A stretch of 52,448 bases of DNA from Gammaproteobacteria bacterium HGW-Gammaproteobacteria-2 (GTDB lineage Bacteria; Pseudomonadota; Gammaproteobacteria; Xanthomonadales; Xanthomonadaceae), in assembly GCA_002840015.1 (NCBI GenBank), contig PGZE01000012.1, forward strand, positions 1 to 52,448, read 5' to 3'. Position numbers and translations under genes: made by a program. The notes beneath the pieces are model-generated. The model saw only the letters and a list, made by a program, of their open reading frames with translations, did not search any database and was not told where the DNA came from. Positions 36,758 to 45,216 of this stretch are shown here, in pieces (the first letter of the stretch is position 1; each line of letters opens with the position of its first letter).

Positions 36758-37660
36758 CTACGGATTGTCGTTACCAAGGCCGGTGTCGCGTTTGCGCGCC
36801 ACGCCGTCGCCGACACGCGTCACACAGCCTGGGCGGCTGGCAATACGCGCCAACGCAAATGTGCCCGTGCGGCCATCATCGAAGTTGTATTGAACCGAGC
36901 CGTGGTCGCAGTCGCTGAACGTGACTGTCACCTGCCCAATTTTGCGGGTCGAAACCGGCGCCGGGTCGTCAAATCGACCACCGGTGGTAAGAAACGCGTC
37001 CAGTGTCGCGGTGTCGCCCTGAAACGTGCCCTGCGCGGTCATCCACGCGTGCTCGTCGCCCGGACGCTCAGTGGGGCCATCGGTGCCATAGGTAAACCAG
37101 CCGAGAAAAAACTTGCCGGCCTCGGCAACCACATCGACAAACATGCCCTGGCCAAGAGTCTCGGTGTTGGTCCACGCACCGTTCAGGCCTTCACTGATAG
37201 CGAAATCCGGCTGTGCATCCAGTTCCGCAACCACCGAATATTTCCACAAGCACATCTCCCCTCCGGTATTCGCGATGAAGGCCTGTACATCCTGTTCAAC
37301 GAATGTGGGCCAGCCGTCGCACAACTCAATGGCGAAATCCCCAAAACCACCGAATCCAATGACGTGCCAAGACCAGGCTGGTGTACCTGCTCCCCTGACG
37401 TCGCGGTTGAATCCATCACCACCTACCGCAATGGTAACCGTCGCAATGGAGCCGACGCCGCTGTCGGGGCCTTCGGCAATTCGCCGTCTGGCATCGGCAA
37501 TGTCCTCGGGACGGGACAACGGCAACAGATACGAGTCACCGTGTGCAATTTGGATGATGGGATTCTCCGCGACCACGAACCAGACCGTCTCCTGTGCGGC
37601 TACAGGCGATCCAGCCAGCAGAAAAACTACGGCAACGACGACACCTGTAAAGATACGCAT
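36758..37660 (-). CDS. secreted protein of the Xanthomonad 'GxFLGWFTY' type
   Basis: A 300-residue exported protein, signal peptide MRIFTGVVVAVVFLLAGSPVAAQ. The N-terminal half has a domain with two Cys (IELCDGW, EMCLWKY). The C-terminal half contains LNGAWTNTETLGQGMFVDVV and GKFFLGWFTYGTDGP, then TFSDCDHGSVQYNF, a module common in secreted proteins of Lysobacter and relatives, where it often repeats; its function is unknown. It ends 46 bases upstream of the start of the broken lipoprotein gene, which follows on the same strand. Confidence 0.8.
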   Translation of the reverse strand: MRIFTGVVVAVVFLLAGSPVAAQETVWFVVAENPIIQIAHGDSYLLPLSRPEDIADARRRIAEGPDSGVGSIATVTIAVGGDGFNRDVRGAGTPAWSWHVIGFGGFGDFAIELCDGWPTFVEQDVQAFIANTGGEMCLWKYSVVAELDAQPDFAISEGLNGAWTNTETLGQGMFVDVVAEAGKFFLGWFTYGTDGPTERPGDEHAWMTAQGTFQGDTATLDAFLTTGGRFDDPAPVSTRKIGQVTVTFSDCDHGSVQYNFDDGRTGTFALARIASRPGCVTRVGDGVARKRDTGLGNDNP

Positions 37661-37769
37661 GGCACCACCTCATCGCCCAGGCAACCGCGTCGGAATATAT
37701 GCTTTCCCATGATTCAGCACAATGACTACGGCTTAACGTGACTACGGCGTAACGTGCCGACAACCTCAT

Positions 37770-37824
37770 CGCGTTGTAACCTGTCCAGGTTCGATACCCG
37801 CAGGCCGCCGCTAATGAACCGCAA
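37770..37824 (+). repeat. 55-bp direct repeat, copy A
   Basis: Identical over 55 bases to 40745-40799. It covers a leader with the short dyad AACCTG-TC-CAGGTT (37778-37791) and the first bases of a coding start (ATGAACCGCAA). The identity ends abruptly in the fourth codon. Confidence 0.95.
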
Positions 37825-37978
37825 CCGCGAACGCAACAACAAGCGCGCCGGTGGTCACGGCTTGTTTTGATGGCAAGGTGCGGGCGTTGTTGACACTGGC
37901 CGGCAATTTCGGTGTCGGTGTACCCGCTTCAGCGCGCGTGCTCGCCGTGCTGAAGCGCTGCCGGATTAATCACACATA
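37770..37978 (+). pseudogene. remnant of a second FdhF/YdeP-type oxidoreductase gene
   Basis: After the 55-bp leader shared with the intact gene, an ATG at 37814 begins MNRNRERNNKRAGGHG, close to MNRKSIRNQNPAGGRG of the intact protein. It then jumps, one frame off, to FDGKVRALLTLAGNFGVGV, which matches FDGKVQALLSLGGNFAVAA from the middle of the intact protein (DNA near 42133), and stops at TAG 37978. So a diverged paralogue has lost nearly all its length. The remaining 37979-38100 shows nothing I recognise. Confidence 0.75.
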
Positions 37979-38100
37979 GCAGCAAGCTCAACCGCACCCA
38001 TTGCCGCCCCGGCCAGGCCGGCTTGCGGCTACCCACCCTCTCGCGCACCTCGGAACGACGCCACATTGCACTGAGTGCTGTTCATTGCCGGACGCTACCC

Positions 38101-38180
38101 GTCCAATTTTGGACAAATTAGCGACCGATCCGAACGCAGACAACTGATTACATTATAAAAACATAATTGGCACGCCAATT
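38101..38180. promoter_or_regulatory. two palindromes upstream of the ADOP permease
   Basis: GTCCAA-TT-TTGGAC at 38101-38114 and AATTGGC-AC-GCCAATT at 38165-38180 lie 127 and 61 bases before the GTG start at 38241, with an AT-rich stretch between (TTACATTATAAAAACATAA). They look like operator sites around a promoter. No regulator gene is adjacent. Confidence 0.5.
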
Positions 38181-38240
38181 GCTAATGTCAGTCGGAATGG
38201 TGGTCGCGATCCCGCGACGCAAAACCGACTGGGGAAACCT

Positions 38241-40670
38241 GTGGCAATTACCGACTGGAAATCCGATCTAAATCTGGCCGTACGGTCACTGTGGCGATCA
38301 CCGGGCTTCACGATCATCGCCATCGGCATGCTCAGCCTGGCGATTGGCGTAACCACCGGCTTGTTCAACGTGGTCAACACCGTGCTAATGAAGCCGTTAC
38401 CTTTCGCCCAGCCCGAGCGCCTGATCGACATAACCGCCTCGGCGCCTGGCTCGCAATTCCCCACAGAGTTCGATCCTGCGCCCGAGTTCTACATCCACTT
38501 TCGCGAACACTCCAAGCTGATTGAAAACATCTCGACATACAACTCCTTCACCAACACACTGCGAGTCGGCGACCGCGTGGAACGGATTCGCATGTCTACC
38601 CCGACGCCCTCACTGTTCGCCACCCTTGGCGTCAACCCCTTGATCGGGCGACTACCCAGCACAACCGATGGCCAGAACACGGTATTGATCAGTGACGATC
38701 TCTGGGAAAGCTGGTTCAACCGCGACCCGGACATCCTCGGAAAAACCTTGGATCTGTTTGACCAAAAGCTGGAAATCATCGCCGTCATGGCGCCTTCGTT
38801 CCGCTTCCCGCGCCCCGACACGTTGCTTTGGATTCCCTTTGAAATAAATGCCAGCGATATCGAGTCAGTTGGCGATTTCGATACTCCAATGGTGGCGCGC
38901 TTGAAGCCGGGCGTGAGTATGCAAGCGCTCGCCAGCGAGCTCGACCAGCTTGCCCGGCAATTACCGGCGCGGTTTGGAGGATCACCCGATTACACCCGAC
39001 TGATCAGTCAATACCAGTCGGTACTGCGGCCACTGACTGAACGACTGCTTGGCCCGTTCGCGCAGCCCCTGTGGATACTGTTGGGCGCAGCTGGGCTGGT
39101 GCTTCTAATCGCATGCGCCAATGTCACAAGCCTCTTGTTGGTGCGCACCGAGTTGCGGCAGCGCGAGATGGCGGTGCGTAGCGCCCTCGGCGCCGGTCGG
39201 CGCCAGTTGTTTCGTTTACATCAGGCAGAGACGACATTGATTGCGGTGCTCGCTGGCGCCATCGCTGTGCTGCTGGCGGTGTTGATGGTGCCAGTGATGG
39301 TCAGGCTGGCGCCATCAGGAATACCACGCCTTGATCAAGTTGGTCTCGACCCGGCGATGCTGGGGTTCGCCTTCATCGCGGCATTGGCATCAGCGGCCAT
39401 TTGCGGCCTGATTCCGGCACTGCGCGCCGCGACGCCCGATCTGGCACGTCTGCGCGATGGCGGACGCAGCATGACTGGACGCCAGCATTGGCCCAGACAG
39501 GCGCTGGTGGCCGGCCAGACCGCGCTGGCCGTTGTCCTGCTGATCGGGTCCGGGCTGCTGCTACGCACCGTTTTCGAACTGAGAATGGTCGATCCAGGTT
39601 ACGACAGCAAAAATGTGTTCACCTTCCAGATCGCGCCCGAGCGTACCGAGCTCAGCGATCCTCAATCGTACGCGCGCTTCCACCTGCGCTTTCTCGAACG
39701 TCTGAACATGCTTCCCGGCGTGCAGTCGGTCGGCCTGATCGAGAACGTGCCGCTCAATGAAAGCACCGCAACCGTATCAGTGCGCACCGAGGGTATCGGT
39801 GCCACCTCGGAAGAGGGGGTATTGGTCAAGTACACCTACTCGGCCGGTGACTATTTCCGCACCATGGGCATCGCCCTGATTCAGGGGCGCAACTTCGATG
39901 CCAACGACCATGAAACCACTCGCGGCAATGTCGTGATCAGCCAATCGGTTGCCGCCCGACTCTGGCCCGGCCGCGATCCGCTAGGCCAACGCCTACGCCG
40001 CACGGGACAGGTGGAATGGGAGACCGTCATTGGCGTAGTCGAAGACGTGCGGCAGGATGGGCTTGCCAGCGAGCCGGAGGCGCTGCTTTACTTGCCTCTG
40101 GTAGGGCCGACTCCGGAGCTTAGCCGCCCGCTCGGATCGCCAGCTTACGTTGTCAAATCCACACGTGCCGAAACCATCGCGGCCGATGTCCGAGCGCTTG
40201 TTCGCGAAGTGGCTCCGGAAGCACCGATGTACCGCGAGTTCACGCTCGCTGGGCTGGTGCGTGATTCGACCGCGCAAGTGACTTTTACCCTACTTACCCT
40301 GAGCCTTGCCGCAGGGCTTGCCCTACTGCTGGGGGCAATCGGGCTGTACGGCGTGTTGTCCTATATCGTCGCCGAACGCACGCGTGAGATCGGCATACGC
40401 ATGGCACTGGGCGCACGCGCGAAACATATCCGGATGATGGTAGTGGCACAAGGCGCGCGAGTTGTCACCGCAGGTGCGCTGATCGGCATCGTCATAGCCA
40501 CACTTTTTTCGAATGTGCTCGACAGCCTGCTATTCCGCGTGCAGCCACGCGACCTCACCACCTTCATCGTCATGCCGATGGCGATGCTCGCGATCGGAAT
40601 TCTGGCCAGCTACCTGCCGGCGCGAAAGGCTTCGAACGTCGACCCGATCATCTCGTTACGCAGGGAGTAG
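38241..40670 (+). CDS. ADOP-type ABC transporter permease (MacB/FtsX family)
   Basis: An 809-residue membrane protein with two FtsX-MacB halves, each preceded by a periplasmic MacB_PCD domain. Helices lie near 25-45 (FTIIAIGMLSLAIGVTTGLF), 275-300, 330-400, 425-445, 690-720 and 745-795; the second half ends in VAERTREIGIRMALGARAKH and YLPARKASNVDPIISLRRE, typical of the ADOP family common in Acidobacteria. These stand alone without an ATPase, as here. The start is GTG with GGGGA upstream. It sits between the two 55-bp repeats, and its insertion there is odd. Transported substrate unknown. Confidence 0.9.
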   Translation: MAITDWKSDLNLAVRSLWRSPGFTIIAIGMLSLAIGVTTGLFNVVNTVLMKPLPFAQPERLIDITASAPGSQFPTEFDPAPEFYIHFREHSKLIENISTYNSFTNTLRVGDRVERIRMSTPTPSLFATLGVNPLIGRLPSTTDGQNTVLISDDLWESWFNRDPDILGKTLDLFDQKLEIIAVMAPSFRFPRPDTLLWIPFEINASDIESVGDFDTPMVARLKPGVSMQALASELDQLARQLPARFGGSPDYTRLISQYQSVLRPLTERLLGPFAQPLWILLGAAGLVLLIACANVTSLLLVRTELRQREMAVRSALGAGRRQLFRLHQAETTLIAVLAGAIAVLLAVLMVPVMVRLAPSGIPRLDQVGLDPAMLGFAFIAALASAAICGLIPALRAATPDLARLRDGGRSMTGRQHWPRQALVAGQTALAVVLLIGSGLLLRTVFELRMVDPGYDSKNVFTFQIAPERTELSDPQSYARFHLRFLERLNMLPGVQSVGLIENVPLNESTATVSVRTEGIGATSEEGVLVKYTYSAGDYFRTMGIALIQGRNFDANDHETTRGNVVISQSVAARLWPGRDPLGQRLRRTGQVEWETVIGVVEDVRQDGLASEPEALLYLPLVGPTPELSRPLGSPAYVVKSTRAETIAADVRALVREVAPEAPMYREFTLAGLVRDSTAQVTFTLLTLSLAAGLALLLGAIGLYGVLSYIVAERTREIGIRMALGARAKHIRMMVVAQGARVVTAGALIGIVIATLFSNVLDSLLFRVQPRDLTTFIVMPMAMLAIGILASYLPARKASNVDPIISLRRE

Positions 40671-40744
40671 ACATCCCAACCGACATCACCGATGGCCAAG
40701 GCTGGCCAAGTCCTGGATCGCGCTCGCGCACCAGGCAACGACAC

Positions 40745-40799
40745 CGCGTTGTAACCTGTCCAGGTTCGATACCCGCAGGCCGCCGCTAATGAACCGCAA
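40745..40799 (+). repeat. 55-bp direct repeat, copy B (leader of the intact gene)
   Basis: Identical to 37770-37824. It contains the dyad AACCTG-TC-CAGGTT (40753-40766) and reaches into the fourth codon of the oxidoreductase gene. No clear Shine-Dalgarno sequence precedes the ATG at 40789, so the dyad may be a promoter operator or a leader structure. Confidence 0.95.
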
Positions 40800-43134
40800 A
40801 TCCATCCGTAACCAAAACCCCGCTGGCGGCCGTGGCTCGATCAGCGGCAGCGTGCGCGCGTTTGCACAGCAGCAGATCCCGCTCAAGCTGCTCGGCGCGT
40901 TTGCACACGCCAACAAGCTTCCCGGTGGTTTCGATTGCCCCGGCTGCGCATTCCCCGACAAGGCCGGCAAACCGATGCTGGATAGTTGTGAGCAGGGCCA
41001 GAAAGCGATCGCCTGGGAGATGACGCGCAAGGCAGTGGGTTCTGAGTTCTTCGATGGCAAGACCCCGGCGCAATTGCAGGCACTGGGCGATTTTGATCTG
41101 GAGTTCCAGGGCCGGCTGACCACGCCGGTGCTATACGAAAAGGCCAGCGGCAGCTTCCGTGCAATTGACTGGGATGAAGCCTACGCCGTGGCCGTGCGCG
41201 AGCTCTCGGCGCTGGCGCCGGAATCCGTTGCGTTCTATGCCTCCGGCCGCAGCAGCAACGAAGCCGCGTTTTTGTGGCAACTGGCCGCGCGCGCTTACGG
41301 CAGCCCCAACTTGCCCGACTCCTCCAACTTCTGCCACGAGCCATCGGGTTACGCACTCAAGCACAGCATCGGCATCGGCAAGGGCACCTGCTCGCTGGAA
41401 GACTTCGAGCAGGCCGACCTGTTCATCGTCATCGGCCAGAACCCGGCCAGCAATCACCCACGGATGATGGCGGCGCTGTATGACGCCAAACAACGCGGCG
41501 CCACGGTGCTGGCGATCAACCCGCTGCGCGAGCGTGGCTTCAGTCATTTTTCCGACCCGAAAAACGTGGGCGAGCTGTTGCGCAATCAAGGCATCGCGGT
41601 CGCCGATGAAATCTATCAAGTACAAATTGGCGGCGATCTGGCCGCGCTCAAAGGCGTGATGAAGGCACTGCTGGAAAGCGAACGCGCGGCACCGGGCACG
41701 GTGTTCGATCACGCCTTCATCGCCGCGCATACCGAAGGCCTGGACGCGCTGCTCGCCGACCTCGACGCTTGCGAATGGAATGACCTGACCACGCGCTCGG
41801 GCCTCGATGAGGCGCAACTGCGCGACATCGCCCGCCGCTATGCTGCGGCACCGGCAACGATGATCACCTGGTGCATGGGCCTCACCCATCATCCCGACGC
41901 AGTGGCAACGATCCAGCAGGTGGTGAACCTGGCCCTGCTGCGCGGCAATATCGGCCGCCCCGGTGCCGGCGTGGTGCCGGTACGCGGCCATTCCAACGTG
42001 CAGGGCGACCGCACCATGGGCGCCACCTCCACGGTGTCGAAAGCGTGGCTGGACAATCTGGAAACCACCTTTCCCGGCCTGACGGTGTGCCGCGATGCCG
42101 GCCGTGATGCCGCTGGCGTGCTTGAGGGTCTGTTCGACGGCAAGGTGCAGGCGCTGTTGTCACTGGGCGGCAACTTTGCTGTCGCCGCACCCGACGCGCC
42201 GCGCGTGCAGGCAGCGCTGGAGCGCTGCCAGTTCACCCTGCACATCGCTACCAAACTCAACCGCAGCCACTGCCATCCCGGCCGGGTCGGCTTGCTGCTG
42301 CCCACCCTCGGGCGCACCGACAAGGATCTGCGCCAGGGCGGTGAGCAGTGCATTTCCACCGAGGATTCGATGAGCAACGTGCGTGCCTCGCACGGCATCC
42401 AGGCACCGATCACCGAACATCAACGCAGTGAACCGGCGATCGTGGCGCAACTGGCGCATGCGCTGGGCTGCGCCCCGGCGGTGCCGTGGCTGGAACTGGC
42501 GGACGACTACGCCGCCCTGCGCGAGCGCATCGAGCACTGTCAGCATGGCGTCACCCCCGGCTTCAAGGATTACAACCACAAGCTCGCCGCCAACGGCCGA
42601 TTCACCCTGCCCAACGCCGCCGCACAGCGCCGCTGGAACACCGCCAACGGCAAGGCCCGCTTCATCGCGCACCCGCTACGCGACGACAGCCCCGTGGCAC
42701 TGGCGCGCAAGCAACACGGCGATGCCGTGCTCACCTTGATGACGATCCGCGCCCACGACCAGTTCAACACCACTGTGTACAGCGCCGATGATCGTTACCG
42801 CGACGTGCGCGGTGATCGCCGTGTGCTGTTCATGCACGCCAATGACCTCGCCGCACGCGGCCTTGGCGATGGCGACAAGGTCGATATCGAAACCCTCGTC
42901 GATGATGGCCACGTGCGACGTGTCAGCGGCTTCAGTGCCCACGCCTGTGACATCGCCCGGGGCTGCGTCGCCGCCTACTTCCCCGAGGCCAGCGGCCTGA
43001 TCGCTGCCGGCGTTTACGCGGCGCATACAAACACTCCGCTATACAAGGAGATGCCGGTGCGGGTGAGCGCGCATCGGAACCGTCTTGAGCACGATCCTCC
43101 GCTCCAAAAACCCGTTCCCGGACTAGCGGATTAG
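40789..43134 (+). CDS. FdhF/YdeP family molybdopterin oxidoreductase
   Basis: A 781-residue enzyme of the formate dehydrogenase-like group that includes E. coli YdeP. It carries FDCPGCAFPD near residue 45, the molybdopterin regions (SGRSSNEAAFLWQLAARAYG, FIVIGQNPASNHPRMM, LLRGNIGRPGAGVVPVRGHSN) and a C-terminal dinucleotide-binding domain (TIRAHDQFNTTVYS, VLFMHANDLAARGLGDGD). A full N-terminal 4Fe-4S motif is not evident, as in the family. YdeP is linked to acid resistance, but the substrate is unknown. The start at 40789 is fixed by the repeated leader. The gene for its accessory FdhD was not seen nearby. Confidence 0.92.
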   Translation: MNRKSIRNQNPAGGRGSISGSVRAFAQQQIPLKLLGAFAHANKLPGGFDCPGCAFPDKAGKPMLDSCEQGQKAIAWEMTRKAVGSEFFDGKTPAQLQALGDFDLEFQGRLTTPVLYEKASGSFRAIDWDEAYAVAVRELSALAPESVAFYASGRSSNEAAFLWQLAARAYGSPNLPDSSNFCHEPSGYALKHSIGIGKGTCSLEDFEQADLFIVIGQNPASNHPRMMAALYDAKQRGATVLAINPLRERGFSHFSDPKNVGELLRNQGIAVADEIYQVQIGGDLAALKGVMKALLESERAAPGTVFDHAFIAAHTEGLDALLADLDACEWNDLTTRSGLDEAQLRDIARRYAAAPATMITWCMGLTHHPDAVATIQQVVNLALLRGNIGRPGAGVVPVRGHSNVQGDRTMGATSTVSKAWLDNLETTFPGLTVCRDAGRDAAGVLEGLFDGKVQALLSLGGNFAVAAPDAPRVQAALERCQFTLHIATKLNRSHCHPGRVGLLLPTLGRTDKDLRQGGEQCISTEDSMSNVRASHGIQAPITEHQRSEPAIVAQLAHALGCAPAVPWLELADDYAALRERIEHCQHGVTPGFKDYNHKLAANGRFTLPNAAAQRRWNTANGKARFIAHPLRDDSPVALARKQHGDAVLTLMTIRAHDQFNTTVYSADDRYRDVRGDRRVLFMHANDLAARGLGDGDKVDIETLVDDGHVRRVSGFSAHACDIARGCVAAYFPEASGLIAAGVYAAHTNTPLYKEMPVRVSAHRNRLEHDPPLQKPVPGLAD

Positions 43135-43811
43135 ATGTGCGCCGCGCAGTTGCGCGTGATCCACTCGCACACCACTTTTTTACCGTTCGGCTTGTAGCGG
43201 CTCATGTGCGGAATGCCGAGCAGACAAGATCGTTTCCCGTTTGATAACCGAACCTCTGCCGATCGAAGTCTCCAGTTCCCATGTCCTGCGGGTACGGATT
43301 CGCGCTCCGCTGCTTGCAGCTTGTCGCGCAAAAAAGCATACGGTGAACGTGCTGAGTTGCCAAAACAGATAATCACGCTCGGGTTGACGATTTCGAGAAT
43401 TTTTTCGTGGATCGGCCAATAACGATCGCCTTCTTTCTGGAATTCCAACCCGCCTGCATCATGCGTTTGTCGAAAAATCAGATTGCTGGCGCAGGTTTCC
43501 TCAAGCTTCCCGGCCAATGGGCTTACCTCCACCAACCATCGCACACGGTCCTGAAGCGGGGCCTGTCCCTCTTTATATGAACATCCACGTTGTTCCCATG
43601 CTTCATCGATATAGGCGTTGGATGTCTTGCCGGGCAACTCGTCGATCGCAGATTCCAGCGGCAACCCCTCATCTCCGCCGGGATTCAACCCAAGCAGATA
43701 GATGCGGCCAGGCTTCAGCGTGGCCGCCGCGCTGTAGAGAATGGAGCCACTTTTTGTGAGTTGATCCTCAAGGTGTCGCCTGCATAAATCGGCAATATAT
43801 TCTGCGCTCAT
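43131..43811 (-). CDS. uracil-DNA glycosylase-like fold protein
   Basis: A 226-residue protein. RIYLLGLNPGGDEG near residue 37 resembles motif 1 of the UDG superfamily (GxNPG), and GIPHMSRYKPNGKK near the end resembles the His-containing motif 2. Between them VNPSVIICFGNSA matches the central strand of that fold. The acidic catalytic residue of classical UDG is not clear, so activity may differ. The start at 43811 is chosen for AGAGGAAA just upstream; a Met five codons earlier is less likely. It converges on the oxidoreductase gene with a four-base overlap. It lies next to the WYL/AAA+ module and may be accessory to it. Confidence 0.6.
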   Translation of the reverse strand: MSAEYIADLCRRHLEDQLTKSGSILYSAAATLKPGRIYLLGLNPGGDEGLPLESAIDELPGKTSNAYIDEAWEQRGCSYKEGQAPLQDRVRWLVEVSPLAGKLEETCASNLIFRQTHDAGGLEFQKEGDRYWPIHEKILEIVNPSVIICFGNSARSPYAFLRDKLQAAERESVPAGHGNWRLRSAEVRLSNGKRSCLLGIPHMSRYKPNGKKVVCEWITRNCAAHI

Positions 43812-43889
43812 GGTGTTTCCTCTCAAGAAACAAAACTGTATGTCTTTGTTTTTTCTAGATCTTCAGACCCGCGTTTTGCGGACTTGGGA

Positions 43890-44078
43890 AGCTGATTAGT
43901 GTCGAACCTCAGCCAACTTTGCCCCTCTCCCCCCGGGAGAGGGGTTGGGGTGAGGGTTCAACGTAAGGGTGACGGTAATTTCCTTGCGCCGCACCCTCAT
44001 CCGGCCCTTCGGGCCACCTTCTCCCTGTGGGAAAAGGATTCACAGCGCGTCACAGCTGAGGTTCGACACTAATCAGCT
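43890..44078. mobile_element. MITE-like element, 189 bp, 24-bp perfect terminal inverted repeats
   Basis: The ends are exact inverse copies (43890-43913, beginning AGCTGATTAGTGTCGAACCT, and 44055-44078). Inside are two hairpins of dispersed-repeat type, CCCTCTCCCCCCGGGAGAGGG (near 43924) and GGCCCTTCGGGCC (near 44001). No reading frame spans it. No obvious target duplication was seen. It separates the WYL gene from the UDG-like gene. A non-autonomous transposable element is the likely identity. Confidence 0.7.
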
Positions 44079-44098
44079 GGTGTTTTGCTTCTCGTGGT

Positions 44099-45112
44099 TT
44101 ATTTTGAAATCATGTTGTCATACTGCAACGCGGCAAGGTGATGCCGATCACTTAGCGTCGCCCGCAGCGCAGGCGGCTCGTACACCACGACGTGTGGGCC
44201 GAAACCAAGCAGCCACCATTCGAGATGATCGTCATGCTCGACGGTTGCGGTAACTTCGACGCGTTCACCGTCCTCTACAACTTCCCAGGTTTGGTCACGC
44301 GACAACGGCGATTCAAGCAAGTGCTCGCCCGCCGCGCGGGTAAATCGAGCGACCAGCAATATCCTTCCGCTCGCACCAAGTGTAGTTCCGATGCCGTTGA
44401 CGTACGCGGAAAAATCAAATCCCATTGGCTCGCGTCGGCGGTCTGCCAACAACGCCACCTTTGCCAGTCTATGCATCGCAAGCTGCCGCACATCCTGGTA
44501 GTCGAACACGGTGCAAACCAAATACAGCACTGGTCCGCGCGACAGCATCCCCAAGGGATGGATGCGTAGCTTCCTGGCCGAATTCTGACCTTTGCTCCGG
44601 TAATCCGCCTCGATACAAACACCCTGCGCAAGCGCGGATTGCACACGCCCCATGACCTCCGTTGAAATACGCGGCGGTATCAGCGCCATGGCGCTGGGTA
44701 ACACCGCCGTGCGCCGATGCCAGTCGCGCCAGCCAGTTGCCATCAATCCACGTTCGGCGGACTCGAACACGGGCGCCAATTCGCGTTGCAAATTCTGCGG
44801 TAGAAAGTGATCCACATGAGCGCGTGCGAGCATCAACGCGACTGACTGCGCAGGGGTCAACCCGGGCATACAACAAAAGCTGGCATCTTTCATCCAGCTC
44901 CAGCCATACGGCTTGCTTCGCTCGTCTGCGGTTATCTCAAACATCAACGAGAGCGCATGCAGGTCGCGCTCAACGGTGCGCTTCGACACGGTGTAGCCCT
45001 GTTCGAGCAACGTGGAACACAACTCCGCCACTGTCGCGCGTGCCGGCCAGCGCGGGATGGCCCGCAGTGTGCTCAATTGCCGCATCAAGGCGTGATTGCT
45101 GTCCGTGCGCAT
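44099..45112 (-). CDS. WYL-domain transcriptional regulator
   Basis: A 337-residue regulator. The N-terminus is a winged helix-turn-helix (ARATVAELCSTLLEQGYTVSKRTVERDLHAL). The WYL domain follows (about 155-230; KLRIHPLGMLSRGPVLYLVC and AMHRLAKVALL), then a WCX-type C-terminal domain (FTRAAGEHLLESPLSRDQ). WYL proteins of this form (DeoR/YafY, BrxR, CapW) often repress phage-defence operons and sense nucleic acids or nucleotides. It is divergent from the AAA+ gene with a palindrome between. Start at ATG 45112; a GTG three codons earlier is possible. Confidence 0.9.
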   Translation of the reverse strand: MRTDSNHALMRQLSTLRAIPRWPARATVAELCSTLLEQGYTVSKRTVERDLHALSLMFEITADERSKPYGWSWMKDASFCCMPGLTPAQSVALMLARAHVDHFLPQNLQRELAPVFESAERGLMATGWRDWHRRTAVLPSAMALIPPRISTEVMGRVQSALAQGVCIEADYRSKGQNSARKLRIHPLGMLSRGPVLYLVCTVFDYQDVRQLAMHRLAKVALLADRRREPMGFDFSAYVNGIGTTLGASGRILLVARFTRAAGEHLLESPLSRDQTWEVVEDGERVEVTATVEHDDHLEWWLLGFGPHVVVYEPPALRATLSDRHHLAALQYDNMISK

Positions 45113-45153
45113 CGTACCCACCCCACTGCTCGATCCCTGCCCATACTACCGAT

Positions 45154-45178
45154 CTGTGCGACACCCGGTGTCGCACAG
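45154..45178. promoter_or_regulatory. 25-bp perfect palindrome between WYL and AAA+ genes
   Basis: Arms CTGTGCGACACC and GGTGTCGCACAG are exact inverse copies around one base. It is 41 bases from the WYL start and 38 from the AAA+ start, in the middle of the divergent promoter region. It is the evident binding site of a dimeric repressor, most simply the WYL protein, controlling both genes. Confidence 0.85.
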
Positions 45179-45216
45179 AGCACGACGATGGACTCATCTT
45201 GTTGCGGAGTCCAATC

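Noticed and set aside
44662..45216. N-terminal extension of the AAA+ protein
   Set aside because: It would overlap the WYL gene and the palindrome; the GTG at 45217 has a ribosome-binding site and starts a plausible protein.
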